Shown here: positions 8,613 to 17,673 of the stretch, one piece after another | How the letters are laid out: every line of letters begins with the position of its first letter | How positions within the stretch are numbered: the first letter of the stretch is position 1 | Program-made: the position numbers and the translations under genes | The notes under the pieces: generated by a model | Seen by the model: the letters and a program-made list of their open reading frames with translations, nothing else | Databases searched by the model: none | What the model was told of the DNA's origin: nothing | Source: Roseomonas sp. KE2513 | GTDB taxonomy: Bacteria; Pseudomonadota; Alphaproteobacteria; Acetobacterales; Acetobacteraceae | DNA length: 64,000 nucleotides | Reading direction: 5' to 3' | Assembly: GCF_016107305.1 (NCBI RefSeq) | Contig: NZ_RCVR01000002.1 | Coordinates: 1 to 64,000 of the forward strand

Positions 8613-10669
8613 GCCGCAGCCTCGACAATGACGTTGCCCAGGCGGTCCACCCGCGCGGTCAGGCCAGGGTCCACCACGGTGGTGGCGTCGGGCTGCTCCA
8701 GGATCGCGGGGCCGGGGATCACGGCACCTGCCGGCAGGTCGAGCCGCGAGAGGATCGCCGTCTCGTGCCAGGCGCCGCCGAACCAGACCGGCCGCGTGCC
8801 GCGCCGCGCGCCCTCGACTGTCGCGTCGGGCTCCGGCGCAAGGCTGGCGAGGTCGAAATGCGGGCGCCGCCCGACCGCCGCCGTGCGGAGATTGACGATG
8901 CGCGCGGGCACACCGTGCAGCAGGCGGCTGAAGCTCGCCTGATAGGCCGCCTCGAAGGCCGTGCGGATCACCGCCTCGCTCACCCCTGCCGTTCCGCCCG
9001 CGACCTCCAGCGGCAACGGCACGGAGACCGTGTGCGTCTGGCCGGCATAGTGCATGTCCAGCTCGAAGAGCGTGTCGATGCGCTCGACCGGCAGCCCCGC
9101 TTCCGCCACCACCTGCCGGACCGCCTCCGCCTCGGTCACCATCAGCGCGTCCAGTGACGAGGCGTCGATACCTTCGAGCGAGAGGTTCACCGTCCGCACC
9201 TGATCGTGGCGGATGTCGGCGATGACGCAGCCCAGCGCCGAGTTGATGCCGGGGAAGCGCGGCACCAGCGCGGCCTTCAGCCCGACCTCTCGGATCAGCG
9301 CGCCCGCGTGCAGGGCGCCGCCGCCACCGAAGGGCACGGCCGCGAAGCGTGCGGGATCGTGCCCGCGCTCGATGGAGACGAGGCGGATCGCCTTCGCCAT
9401 GTGGCCGTTCGCCACGCGCAGGATCGCCTCCGCCGCCGCCATGGCGTCGAGCCCCAGCGGTGCGCCTACATGCTCGAGGATCGCGGCCTTGGCGGCCTCC
9501 ACGTCGAGCCGCTTGAGCCCGCCGCCGATCGGCCGCTCCGCGTTGATGCGGCCGAGCACGACATTGGCGTCGGTGAGCGTCGGCCGCGTGTTACCCCCGG
9601 CATAGCAGACCGGTCCGGGGCGTGAGCCCGCGCTTTCCGGCCCCACCTGCAGCAGCCCACCCACATCCACCCGCGCGATGGAGCCGCCGCCGGCGCCGAT
9701 CGTGGTGATCTCAATCATCGGCGTGCGAATGACGAGGCCGAAGTCGATCGTCGTCTGCGCCGCCAGCGCGGTCTCCCCGCCAACGACAAGCGAGACGTCG
9801 AAAGAGGTGCCACCGAGGTCGCCTGTGACCACGTCGGGGTATCCTGCCGCGCGCGCGATGGCCGCCGCCGCGATCACGCCCGCTGCCGGCCCGGAGAGCG
9901 CCGTCCGCACCGGCAGCTTGCGCGCCGATTCCGTGGACATGACCCCGCCGTTGGACTGCACGATGTGAAAGCGACCGGCGAAGCCGTCCCCCTTCAGCGC
10001 CGCGTCCAGCTTGCCGAGATAGGAGCCGACCACGGGTTGAAGATAGGCGTTCAGCGCGGTGGTGGAGGTGCGCTCGAACTCGCGGATTTCGGGCAGAATG
10101 GCGGAGGAGCAGGCGATCGCGTCGCTTTCCCATACCTCCTCCGCCGCCGCCAGCGCGGCGCGCTCGTTCGCCGGGTTGGCGTAGGCGTTGATGAAGATGA
10201 TGGCGAGCGCCTGAGCGCCCATGTCCCGCAGGCGTCGCGCAGCGTCGCGCACGGCATCAAGGTCCACGGGCTGGCGCAGCGTGCCGTCCGCCAGCGTCCG
10301 CTCCGGCACTTCCAATCGAAAGTTGCGGTCCACCACCGGCACGAAGTCGCCCCAGAGGCCCCAGGTGCGCAGACGGTCGCGCCGGCGCATCTCCAACACG
10401 TCGCGGAAGCCCGCCGTGGTGATGAGGCCGACTTTCGCACCCTTGCGCTCAAGCAGCGCGTTGGTCCCGACAGTGGTGCCGTGCACCACGGAAGCGAGCT
10501 CGGCCACCGCCCCGAACTGGCGCAGGCCGTTCAGGAAGCCCACGGCCTCGTCGCCGCGGTTCGAGGGCACCTTGGCCGTGCGAAAGCTGCGCGCGGCCTC
10601 GTCGTAGAGGAAGAGGTCGGTGAAGGTGCCGCCCACATCGACGCCGACGACCTTGGCAGGGGCGCTCAC
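8609..10669 (-). CDS. hyuA: Hydantoinase/oxoprolinase subunit A
   Basis: A 686-residue HyuA subunit of an ATP-dependent hydantoinase/5-oxoprolinase-type enzyme, which opens a cyclic amide or activates a carbonyl with ATP. It has the ASKHA nucleotide-binding pattern: GVDVGGTFTDLFLY at the N-terminus (residues 9-22), VVHGTTVGTNALLERKGAKV (about 62-81) and GDLGGTSFDVSLV in the middle. Length is normal for the family. It starts by a 4-bp overlap inside the HyuB stop and ends by a 4-bp overlap with the isochorismatase-like gene. The acetone-carboxylase alternative is unlikely because there is no third (gamma) subunit. The ring substrate cannot be read from sequence. Confidence 0.92.
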   Translation of the reverse strand: MSAPAKVVGVDVGGTFTDLFLYDEAARSFRTAKVPSNRGDEAVGFLNGLRQFGAVAELASVVHGTTVGTNALLERKGAKVGLITTAGFRDVLEMRRRDRLRTWGLWGDFVPVVDRNFRLEVPERTLADGTLRQPVDLDAVRDAARRLRDMGAQALAIIFINAYANPANERAALAAAEEVWESDAIACSSAILPEIREFERTSTTALNAYLQPVVGSYLGKLDAALKGDGFAGRFHIVQSNGGVMSTESARKLPVRTALSGPAAGVIAAAAIARAAGYPDVVTGDLGGTSFDVSLVVGGETALAAQTTIDFGLVIRTPMIEITTIGAGGGSIARVDVGGLLQVGPESAGSRPGPVCYAGGNTRPTLTDANVVLGRINAERPIGGGLKRLDVEAAKAAILEHVGAPLGLDAMAAAEAILRVANGHMAKAIRLVSIERGHDPARFAAVPFGGGGALHAGALIREVGLKAALVPRFPGINSALGCVIADIRHDQVRTVNLSLEGIDASSLDALMVTEAEAVRQVVAEAGLPVERIDTLFELDMHYAGQTHTVSVPLPLEVAGGTAGVSEAVIRTAFEAAYQASFSRLLHGVPARIVNLRTAAVGRRPHFDLASLAPEPDATVEGARRGTRPVWFGGAWHETAILSRLDLPAGAVIPGPAILEQPDATTVVDPGLTARVDRLGNVIVEAAA

Positions 10670-12309
10670 TTCACGGCACTCACATACCCCAGCTTTATGT
10701 CACGCGCGGTCGCGGCCGGGTCGCGCGACGCCGGGTCACCCCAGCCGCCGCCGCCCGGCGTCTCCAGCCGCACGCGCTGCCCTGCGGCCAAGCGGACATC
10801 CGTCACCTTGGAAACCATGGGCGGGTTCCGCGGCCCCTCCGGCGTGTCGTAGGTGAAGCGGTTCGGCGCGGCCGCCCCGCCACCGCCCACGCCGAAGGGC
10901 GCGACCTTGCCGCGCTCCCCCAACAGCGAGACGGAGGCCGGCACCAGCGCCTCGACTTCGTAGACTGCGCCAAGCCCGCCACGATGCGTGCCGGCGCCAG
11001 CTGAATCCGGCCGCAGCGCCCATTGCGTGAACATCACGGGATAGGCGGCTTCCAGGATCTCCACAGGCGGGATGGTGGCGGTGGAGATGGGGTTGTTCGC
11101 GTGGTTCAGCCCGTCGCTCTCGGGATTGCCGCCGAGGCCGCCACCGAAGAAGGAGAACATGACAAAGCGCGAGCCGTCCGCCCGGTGTCCGGCGATCGAG
11201 AGGGCGTTGATCGTGCCGAAGGGTGCGGCCGTGGCGCGGGCGGGGTCGGCCTTGGCCAGCGTGCCGAAGATGACCCCGATCAGGCGCAGCACCGTCTCCG
11301 TGTAGCCCGCCACGGGATGCGGCGCGCCGGCACCGAGGAGGGTAGTGTCGGGCACCACGAAACGGATCGGCCGCAGGCAGCCCGCATTCGCCGGCACCTC
11401 GGTGAAGACATGCTTCAGCGCCACGTAGCAGCCCGCGATGGTCGTCGCTCGGCTGATGCTCACCGGCCCCTGCGCGGGCGGGGAGGAACGGGAGAAGTCG
11501 AGCACCATCTCCTCCCCCGCAATGGTGAGGTCGAGCGCGATGGTCAGCACCTCGTCCGTGATGCCGTCGTTGTCGAGCACGTCCTCAAAGGTGTAGGTGC
11601 CGTCGGGGAGGCCGGCAATGGCAGCGCGCATCAGTGCCTCCGCCCGCGCGGAGAAGGCGGCGAAGGCGCCCTGCACAAGCTCCTCCCCGTGCTCGTCCAC
11701 CAGCGCGTTGAGGCGCCGCTCGCCGAGGTCGAGCGCGTTGATCTGGCCGTTCAGGTCGCCCCAGTTCGAGGCGGGAACGCGAGAGTTCGCGGCGAGGATG
11801 TCCACGATGTCCGAGTTCAGCACCCCGTCCCGCATCAGGCGCACGGGCGGCAGGCGGAAGCCCTCCTGGAAGCTCTCCGTCGCCTTCGGGTTGTAGCCGC
11901 CGGGCACGTTGCCGCCGACATCGAGCCAGTGACCGACGCTCGCGATCCAACAGAAGAGCTGGCCCCTGCGGAAAATCGGCCGCACCAGGCGGAAGTCGTT
12001 CAGGTGTGTGCCGCCCTCGTAGGGGTCGTTGAACAGGAAGGTATCGCCGGACCTGAGATCGCCGTCGCGCGCGACCTTGTCGATCACCACCTTCACCGCG
12101 AAGGCCATGGCACCGACGAAGATCGGCAGGCCGCTGGTGCCCTGGACCAGCGTCTCGCCGGTCGTCGCGTGATACAGGCCGTGGCAGGCATCCTTCGCCT
12201 CCGCGATGATCGGATTGAAGGCCGAGCGGAAGAGGGTCGCATCCATCTCATCCGCGATGCCCTCCAGCCGCCCTTTGAGGATGGCGAGGGTGACGGGATC
12301 GGGCGTCAT
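10666..12309 (-). CDS. hyuB: Hydantoinase/oxoprolinase subunit B
   Basis: A 547-residue HyuB subunit, the partner of HyuA. Family signatures are DPVTLAILKGRLEGIADEM at the N-terminus, LFNDPYEGGTHLNDF, the metal-site-like GHWLDVGGNVPGG (around residue 125), and a glycine-rich C-terminus LETPGGGGWGDP. Length is typical. Stop and start codons overlap by 4 bp with HyuA and with the upstream lyase gene, which implies translational coupling and a 1:1 complex. Cytoplasmic. Confidence 0.92.
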   Translation of the reverse strand: MTPDPVTLAILKGRLEGIADEMDATLFRSAFNPIIAEAKDACHGLYHATTGETLVQGTSGLPIFVGAMAFAVKVVIDKVARDGDLRSGDTFLFNDPYEGGTHLNDFRLVRPIFRRGQLFCWIASVGHWLDVGGNVPGGYNPKATESFQEGFRLPPVRLMRDGVLNSDIVDILAANSRVPASNWGDLNGQINALDLGERRLNALVDEHGEELVQGAFAAFSARAEALMRAAIAGLPDGTYTFEDVLDNDGITDEVLTIALDLTIAGEEMVLDFSRSSPPAQGPVSISRATTIAGCYVALKHVFTEVPANAGCLRPIRFVVPDTTLLGAGAPHPVAGYTETVLRLIGVIFGTLAKADPARATAAPFGTINALSIAGHRADGSRFVMFSFFGGGLGGNPESDGLNHANNPISTATIPPVEILEAAYPVMFTQWALRPDSAGAGTHRGGLGAVYEVEALVPASVSLLGERGKVAPFGVGGGGAAAPNRFTYDTPEGPRNPPMVSKVTDVRLAAGQRVRLETPGGGGWGDPASRDPAATARDIKLGYVSAVK

Positions 12310-13178
12310 TCGGCGCCCTCCTCGTAGCGATGCCCGAGTTCCAGCATCTCCGGCGTGCCAATGAGCGCGTTCAGGCCGCCGAAGTCAAACATGCGATCCG
12401 CGAAGGGCTTGTTGGAGCCGTGCTCCGCCAGCGACCGGTAGTAGTCCTGCGCAGTGCGGGCGATGGCGCGCACGATGCCGCCGGGGAAAATCACCAACCG
12501 GAAGCCCATTCGCCCGAGTTCCTCGCCGGTCGAGATCGGCGTGTCCCCGCCCTCCACCATGTTGGCCATCAGGGGCAGGGTATCACCGAGGGCGGCCACG
12601 ATGCGCTCCATCTGCGCGCGGTCGCGCGGCGCCTCCACGAAAAGCACGTCCGCTCCCGCCTCGGCGTAGCGGGCGGCGCGCTCCAGCGCGGCCTCGAAGC
12701 CCTCCACAGCCACCGCGTCGGTGCGGGCGATCACGAGGGTCTCCTCGCTCGCGCGGGCATCCACGGCGGCACGGATCTTTCCCACCATCTCGCCCGTCGT
12801 GACGAGCGACTTGCCCTGAAGATGGCCGCAGCGCTTCGGCAGCGTCTGATCCTCGAGTTGCAGCGCGTTCGCACCGGCGCGCTCAAAGAGGCGCAGGGTA
12901 CGCTGCACGTTCAGCGCGTTGCCGTGGCCGTTGTCAGCATCGACGACGAGCGGAATGCCCACGCGGTCCCGGATCAGCGAGACCGTCTCCGCAACCTCGG
13001 TCATGGAAACGAGGCCGATATCCGGGCGTCCCAACCGCGTATAGGCGATGGCGGCGCCGGAGACATAAGCCGCCTCGAACCCCGCCGCCTCGGCCAGGCT
13101 CGCGGTCAGCGCGTCGTAGATGCCGGGCGCGGTCACCGGTCGCGCCTTGGCCAGGCGGCGCTTCAGGGATGGGATCAT
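12306..13178 (-). CDS. PEP-mutase/isocitrate-lyase superfamily lyase
   Basis: A 290-residue TIM-barrel lyase of the group that includes methylisocitrate lyase, 2,3-dimethylmalate lyase and oxaloacetate decarboxylase. It has the metal-binding VVDADNGHGNA and the catalytic loop LPKRCGHLQGKSL. The loop's Cys is the usual acid/base residue of true C-C lyases, so phosphonate mutase chemistry is unlikely. RPDIGLVSMTE and VIARTDA are also family features. Expected reaction: retro-aldol cleavage of a substituted malate into pyruvate or an oxo acid plus a second carboxylic acid. It sits between the transporter and hyuBA with a 7-bp gap to livF upstream and a 4-bp overlap to hyuB. The exact substrate is inferred only from context. 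Confidence 0.85.
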   Translation of the reverse strand: MIPSLKRRLAKARPVTAPGIYDALTASLAEAAGFEAAYVSGAAIAYTRLGRPDIGLVSMTEVAETVSLIRDRVGIPLVVDADNGHGNALNVQRTLRLFERAGANALQLEDQTLPKRCGHLQGKSLVTTGEMVGKIRAAVDARASEETLVIARTDAVAVEGFEAALERAARYAEAGADVLFVEAPRDRAQMERIVAALGDTLPLMANMVEGGDTPISTGEELGRMGFRLVIFPGGIVRAIARTAQDYYRSLAEHGSNKPFADRMFDFGGLNALIGTPEMLELGHRYEEGAE

Positions 13179-13185
13179 AGCGTCC

Positions 13186-13887
13186 TCACAGGCCGAGATA
13201 GACCCGGCGCAATTGGGGATCGTCGCGCAAGGCGGCGGCGGGGCCGCTCATCGCGAGGATCCCGTTCTCCAGGATGAAGCCACGCGAAGCGATCCCGAGG
13301 GACTGCACCACGTTCTGCTCCACCAGCAGGATCGGTAGGCCCGAAGCATTCAGGCGGAGGATGAGCGCGAACATTTCCTCCACCAGCAGGGGCGAGAGGC
13401 CGAGGGAGGGTTCGTCGAGGATCAGCAGGCGCGGCTCGGCCATCATGCCGCGGCCGATCGCGAGCATCTGCTGCTCCCCGCCCGAGAGGGTACCCGCCAT
13501 CTGCCGTGCCCGTTCCCGCAGCCGGGGGAAGGTGTCGAACACACGCTCCAGGTTCACGCGCCGGTTCGCACGTCCGCGGCGGTAGGAGCCGAGCTCCAGG
13601 TTCTCCCGCACGCTCATGTTGGGGAAGATGCGCCGCCCTTCCGGCACGTGGATCAGCCCGGCCTCGACGATGGCGTCCGGCCCAGCGCCGTCGAGCCGCC
13701 GACCATCGAAGTGGATCTCGCCCGCGCGCGCTGGCAGAACGCCGGAGAGCACCTTGTTGAGCGTCGTCTTGCCCACGCCGTTGGCACCGAGCACCGCCAC
13801 GATCTCGCCGGTGGCCACCGCCATGTCGAGCCCTCGCAGCACCTCCACCTGGCCGTAGCCCGCGCGAAGTCCCCTGACCTCAAGCAT
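13186..13887 (-). CDS. livF: Branched-chain-type ABC transporter ATPase (LivF)
   Basis: A 233-residue ATP-binding subunit. Walker A is GANGVGKTTLNKVLSG (about residues 34-49), the signature LSGGEQQMLAIGRGMM lies near 140, Walker B is LLILDEPSLGLSP, and the switch His sits in the ILLVEQNV region. The sequence is LivF-like rather than LivG-like by length and by VPEGRRIFPNMSVRENLELG. It overlaps livG by 8 bp. With LivG it powers import through LivHM. These importers carry amino acids but also amides, urea and aromatic acids, so the catabolic operon suggests the pathway substrate. Confidence 0.93.
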   Translation of the reverse strand: MLEVRGLRAGYGQVEVLRGLDMAVATGEIVAVLGANGVGKTTLNKVLSGVLPARAGEIHFDGRRLDGAGPDAIVEAGLIHVPEGRRIFPNMSVRENLELGSYRRGRANRRVNLERVFDTFPRLRERARQMAGTLSGGEQQMLAIGRGMMAEPRLLILDEPSLGLSPLLVEEMFALILRLNASGLPILLVEQNVVQSLGIASRGFILENGILAMSGPAAALRDDPQLRRVYLGL

Positions 13888-14629
13888 GGGCGGACCCCGC
13901 CGCGATGCGCGCCGCCGCTCCGTGGCCGAGATAGGCCTCGATCACCCGCGGATCGGCTGTCACCGCCTGTGGCGGGCCCGCCGCGATCATCCGCCCGCCC
14001 GCCAGCACGTGGACGTGGTCGCAGAGGTTCATGACCGCCTGCATCACGTGCTCGATCATCAGGATCGCCACGCCGCGCTCGCGGATGGCGCGGATGACGG
14101 GGATGATGTCCCGCACCTCCGAGGGATTGAGCCCGGCCAGCACCTCGTCCAGCAGCAGCAGGCGCGGCTCGGTCGCCAGCGCGCGGGCGAGTTCCAGCCG
14201 CTTGCGCCCCGCGACCGTCAGCGCGGCGGCCTGGCCGTCGAGCATCGGCCCCAGCCCCACCTCCTCTGCCACCGCCTCCGCGCTGCGGATCGCCTCCCGC
14301 CGAGCGGAGTGGCGAAGATAGGCGCCGACGGCGATGTTCTCCCGCACGGTCAGGCCCGCGAAGGGCTGCACAATTTGGAAAGTGCGGGCCATGCCGCGCA
14401 GGGCGCGCCGGTGCGGCGGTTCCGCCGTCACATCTGCCCCCGCGAACTCCACGCGCCCTGCGCTCGGCGCCAGGAAGCCGGAGAGAAGGGCGAAGAGCGT
14501 CGTCTTGCCGGCTCCGTTCGGCCCGATCAGGCCGATCAGCCCGCCCTCCGGCACCTCCAGCGAGGCGCCATCCACTGCAAGCAACCCGCCGAACCGGCGG
14601 GAAAGGCCCTCGGCCCGCAGAAGGCTCAT
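13880..14629 (-). CDS. livG: Branched-chain-type ABC transporter ATPase (LivG)
   Basis: A 249-residue ATP-binding subunit. The start at 14629 gives MSLLRAEGLSRRFGG and a 4-bp overlap with the livM stop; the frame is open further upstream but that part only shadows livM. Walker A is GPNGAGKTTLFALLSG, the signature is a weak LTVAGRKRLELARAL (the usual LSGG is degenerate, as is common in LivG proteins), and Walker B is LLLLDEVLAGLNP. The LivG-specific insertion TFQIVQPFAGLTVRENI is present. Cytoplasmic partner of LivF. Confidence 0.92.
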   Translation of the reverse strand: MSLLRAEGLSRRFGGLLAVDGASLEVPEGGLIGLIGPNGAGKTTLFALLSGFLAPSAGRVEFAGADVTAEPPHRRALRGMARTFQIVQPFAGLTVRENIAVGAYLRHSARREAIRSAEAVAEEVGLGPMLDGQAAALTVAGRKRLELARALATEPRLLLLDEVLAGLNPSEVRDIIPVIRAIRERGVAILMIEHVMQAVMNLCDHVHVLAGGRMIAAGPPQAVTADPRVIEAYLGHGAAARIAAGSAHA

Positions 14630-15591
14630 CGTGCCAAACCCCGCGTCAGGCGCTGCAGGCCGGCCATCATGCCGCGCGGAAGGAAGGCAACGGCGAGGAT
14701 CAGCAGGGCGCCGAATACCACCAGGTCCACCCCCGGCACCGGGCCCGCCACGCGGCCGAGTGCGAGTTTCGCCAGTTCCCCCACCCCGTGCAGGGCCAGC
14801 GCCCCGACCACCGGCCCCAGCACCGTGCCCGTGCCGCCGAGCACGCAGGCGATCAGCACCTCGATCGAGATCCAGGTGCCGTAAGCGATGTTGGCGTCGA
14901 GATAGAGAAAGTTCTGCGCGTAGAGGCACCCGGCCGCCGCCGTGACGCCGCCCGAGAGCGCAATGGCGCGGAGCTTCGTCCGCAGCACGTCCACGCCCAG
15001 CGCGCGGGCCGCATCCTCGTTTTCCCGCACCGCAACCAGGTGCGCGCCGAAGCGGTGGTGGGCGATCCATGCCGTCAACAGCAGCACCGCTGCGACGGCG
15101 CTGGCCAGCAGCCAGAGGAAGGCGGCACGCGATGCGAATTGCAGGTTCTCCACGCCGGGGGAGAGCCGGATCAGCAGCCCCGACGCGCCGCCCGTGAAGT
15201 CCGCGGCGTTCGCGAGGATCCGCAGCACCTCCGCGAAGGCGAGGGTCACGAGCGCGAAGTACGAACCGCGCAGCCGCGCCCGGAAGGAGAGCGCGCCGAT
15301 CACCCAGCCCACGGCAGCCCCGAGCGCGATCCCCACCGCGAGGCCCACCCAGGCATTCACGCCGTAGCGGATCTGCAGGACCGCCGTGGCGTAGGCCCCG
15401 GTGCCGAAGAAGGCCGCATGCCCAAAGGAGAGCTGGCCGGCATAGCCGCCGAGCAGGTTCCAGCCCTGCGCCGCCAGTGCGACGATGAGGGAGGAGAGCA
15501 GGAAGTTCAGCACGACGTTGGAGGCAACGAGCGGCAGGACCGCGATCACCGCCAGCAGCACCAGCCCGGGCAACACCTCCCGCGGGTTCAT
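14626..15591 (-). CDS. livM: Branched-chain-type ABC transporter permease (LivM)
   Basis: A 321-residue permease with about nine hydrophobic segments. Family features are NLLGGYAGQLSFGHAAFFG near residue 45 and the coupling-helix region VRENEDAARALGVD, followed by GGVTAAAGCLYA. It overlaps both neighbours by 4 bp (livH upstream, livG downstream). It forms the membrane channel with LivH. Confidence 0.93.
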   Translation of the reverse strand: MNPREVLPGLVLLAVIAVLPLVASNVVLNFLLSSLIVALAAQGWNLLGGYAGQLSFGHAAFFGTGAYATAVLQIRYGVNAWVGLAVGIALGAAVGWVIGALSFRARLRGSYFALVTLAFAEVLRILANAADFTGGASGLLIRLSPGVENLQFASRAAFLWLLASAVAAVLLLTAWIAHHRFGAHLVAVRENEDAARALGVDVLRTKLRAIALSGGVTAAAGCLYAQNFLYLDANIAYGTWISIEVLIACVLGGTGTVLGPVVGALALHGVGELAKLALGRVAGPVPGVDLVVFGALLILAVAFLPRGMMAGLQRLTRGLAR

Positions 15592-16457
15592 GCCCTGGCT
15601 CCGAACAAGCCGGTCGGGCGCAGCAGCAGCACCAGGATGAAGATGAGGAAGATGCCGAGCTGCCCCAGGCTCTCGCCCAGCAGCAGCCCGCCGAGGCTTT
15701 CCACTAGCCCGACGAAGAGCCCGCCGACCAGCGCGCCGGGGATGGAGCCCATACCCCCCAGCACGACGATGGTAAAGGCCACGAGCACGAAGGCGTTGCC
15801 CACGCGCGGGTTCACGTAGAAGGTCGGCAGCAGCAGGCAGGCGGCGACCGCGAGACAGGCGCAGCCCAGGCCGAAGGTCACGGCATAGACGTGCCGTGGA
15901 TCGATGCCGCAGAGCTGCGCGCCGAGCTTTTCCTTCGCCACGGCGCGGATGGCGCGCCCCGTATCCGTCAGCGCCAGCAGCGCCCAGAGCAGCGCGGCCG
16001 TCACGAGCGCCACGCCGAAGCCGATCAGCCGCGGGCGGGAGAGCAGCATGGGCCCGATCTCCACCACGTCGAACCCTGCATCGCCGCCCAGCGTCCGCGT
16101 GTCCGAGCGAAACAGCGCGAGCAGCGCGTTCTCGATCACGATCGAGAGCCCGAGCGTGACCAGCAGCGTGTTGCCGTCGTCGCCGTGGCTCGCGGGCCCG
16201 ATTACCCAGCGCTGCAGCGCGTAGCCGAAGCCGAAGAAGGCCACGGCCAGCGGCAGGATCGCCGTGTATGGGTCCAGCCCGAAGGCGGCGTGCAGCCCCC
16301 AGGCCGCGAACATGGCAACCGAGAGCAGCGCCCCGTGCGCGAAGTTCACGATGTGCAGCACGCCATAGACAAGCGTGAGTCCCAGCGCGACGAGCGCGTA
16401 GGCTGCGCCGGCGAGGAGGCCGTTGGCAACGGCCTCCGCGATCAGTTCGAGCGGCAC
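15588..16457 (-). CDS. livH: Branched-chain-type ABC transporter permease (LivH)
   Basis: A 289-residue permease. Typical features are NGLLAGAAYALVALGLTLVY at the N-terminus, VLHIVNFAHGALL just after it, the coupling segment TDTGRAIRAVAKEKLGAQLCGID, and GGMGSIPGALVGG towards the end. The gene starts two bases after the substrate-binding-protein stop, which shows tight operon packing. Confidence 0.93.
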   Translation of the reverse strand: MPLELIAEAVANGLLAGAAYALVALGLTLVYGVLHIVNFAHGALLSVAMFAAWGLHAAFGLDPYTAILPLAVAFFGFGYALQRWVIGPASHGDDGNTLLVTLGLSIVIENALLALFRSDTRTLGGDAGFDVVEIGPMLLSRPRLIGFGVALVTAALLWALLALTDTGRAIRAVAKEKLGAQLCGIDPRHVYAVTFGLGCACLAVAACLLLPTFYVNPRVGNAFVLVAFTIVVLGGMGSIPGALVGGLFVGLVESLGGLLLGESLGQLGIFLIFILVLLLRPTGLFGARA

Positions 16458-16458
16458 G

Positions 16459-17673
16459 TCAGCCCTGGATCGGGAAGACGGGCCGGGCGTCGGCCACCTC
16501 GGTGGGGAAGATCACCTTGATGTCGCCGTCCTGGACCTGGGTGTTCACGGGCCGCGCGCCCTGGTTCTGGCCGCCCACGAAGCGCGTGGCTCCGTAGGGC
16601 ATGATGTGACCCGAGTAATCGGAAGCCGCGAGCGCCGCGATAACCTTCGCCCGGTCTGCCGCCCCGGCGCGGTTCACCGCATCAGCCACCAGCTTCACGC
16701 AGGAGTAGTTCAGCGGGATGTTGTAGGCCCAGAACTTGCCAGCGGCGTCCACCTGCGCCTTCAGTGCCACGGCCTCAGGGTTCTTCGGGTCGTGCCAGTG
16801 GTTGCAGTCCATCACGCCCAGCGCCGCGTCCGGGAATTCCTTGACAAACCGGTAGTTCGAGGCGGCGCCGTTCAGAACGGCGTAGATCCCCTTCGGCCGG
16901 ATCCGCTGCTGCCGCATGGTGCGGGAGAGCAGCACGAACTCCCCGTAATAGGAGGAGGGGATCAGCAGGTCCGGCCGCAAGGAGCGCAGGCGCAACGCAA
17001 TGTTGTTCATGTCGCGCGCGGGAGTGGGATGCGGGATCGTCTCCAGCACCTCGAAGCCGTGCTTCGGCAGCTCCGTTGCCATCAGCCGCGCCAGGCCCGA
17101 GCCGAACAGCCCGTCCTCGTGCACCAGCACGACGGTCTTGCAGGGTTTGCCCGCAGCGTCGTTCAGCCGGATAAGGTTCTCCACCGCCGCCGAGGTTACC
17201 GTCCCGAAGCCTGGCGCCAAGCGGAAGGTATTGGCCAGGCCACGCGTGACGATGCTATCCGCCACCCCGACATCGACCACATAGGGCAGGTCGTAGCGCG
17301 CGGCGGCCTGGCTGGCGGCCAAGCAGATCGGGCTGGCAAAGCCGCCGACGATCGCGACCACTCCCTCCCCTTGCAGCTTCTCGACCTCCTGCGCCCCGGC
17401 CTCGGGATTGGAGCGCGCGTCGGCCACCACCAGCTCGATCTTCGCCCCGCCCAGCGCCGGCAGGCCACCATCGGAGTTGATCTTGGCAACGGCTGCCTCC
17501 GCACCCAGTCGGCCAAGCTCCCCGTCCTGCGCCAGCGCGCCGGTGAGGGGTTGCAGCAGGCCGATCTTCACGGCAGCGGACTGGGCCCGCAGCACGGTCG
17601 GCATCGCCAGGAGCGCGGCGCCCGAGGCCGCGGCGCCAAGCAGAGCGCGGCGGTTGATGGGATAAACTGTCAT
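16459..17673 (-). CDS. ABC transporter substrate-binding protein (LivK/peripla_BP_6 family)
   Basis: A 404-residue periplasmic receptor of the branched-chain amino acid/amide family. The signal peptide has a twin-arginine-like NRRALLG and ends near LRAQ. The mature start VKIGLLQPLTGALAQDGEL is the family hallmark. The ligand type cannot be read from sequence: close relatives bind amides, urea, aromatic acids and aliphatic amino acids. Its start codon overlaps the stop of the GntR regulator by 4 bp, so receptor level is tied to the regulator's own transcript. Confidence 0.9.
   Translation of the reverse strand: MTVYPINRRALLGAAASGAALLAMPTVLRAQSAAVKIGLLQPLTGALAQDGELGRLGAEAAVAKINSDGGLPALGGAKIELVVADARSNPEAGAQEVEKLQGEGVVAIVGGFASPICLAASQAAARYDLPYVVDVGVADSIVTRGLANTFRLAPGFGTVTSAAVENLIRLNDAAGKPCKTVVLVHEDGLFGSGLARLMATELPKHGFEVLETIPHPTPARDMNNIALRLRSLRPDLLIPSSYYGEFVLLSRTMRQQRIRPKGIYAVLNGAASNYRFVKEFPDAALGVMDCNHWHDPKNPEAVALKAQVDAAGKFWAYNIPLNYSCVKLVADAVNRAGAADRAKVIAALAASDYSGHIMPYGATRFVGGQNQGARPVNTQVQDGDIKVIFPTEVADARPVFPIQG

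Noticed and set aside
13880-15070. Longer LivG with a 147-codon N-terminal extension
   Set aside because: The extension is a shadow of livM. The canonical LivG start overlaps the livM stop by 4 bp.
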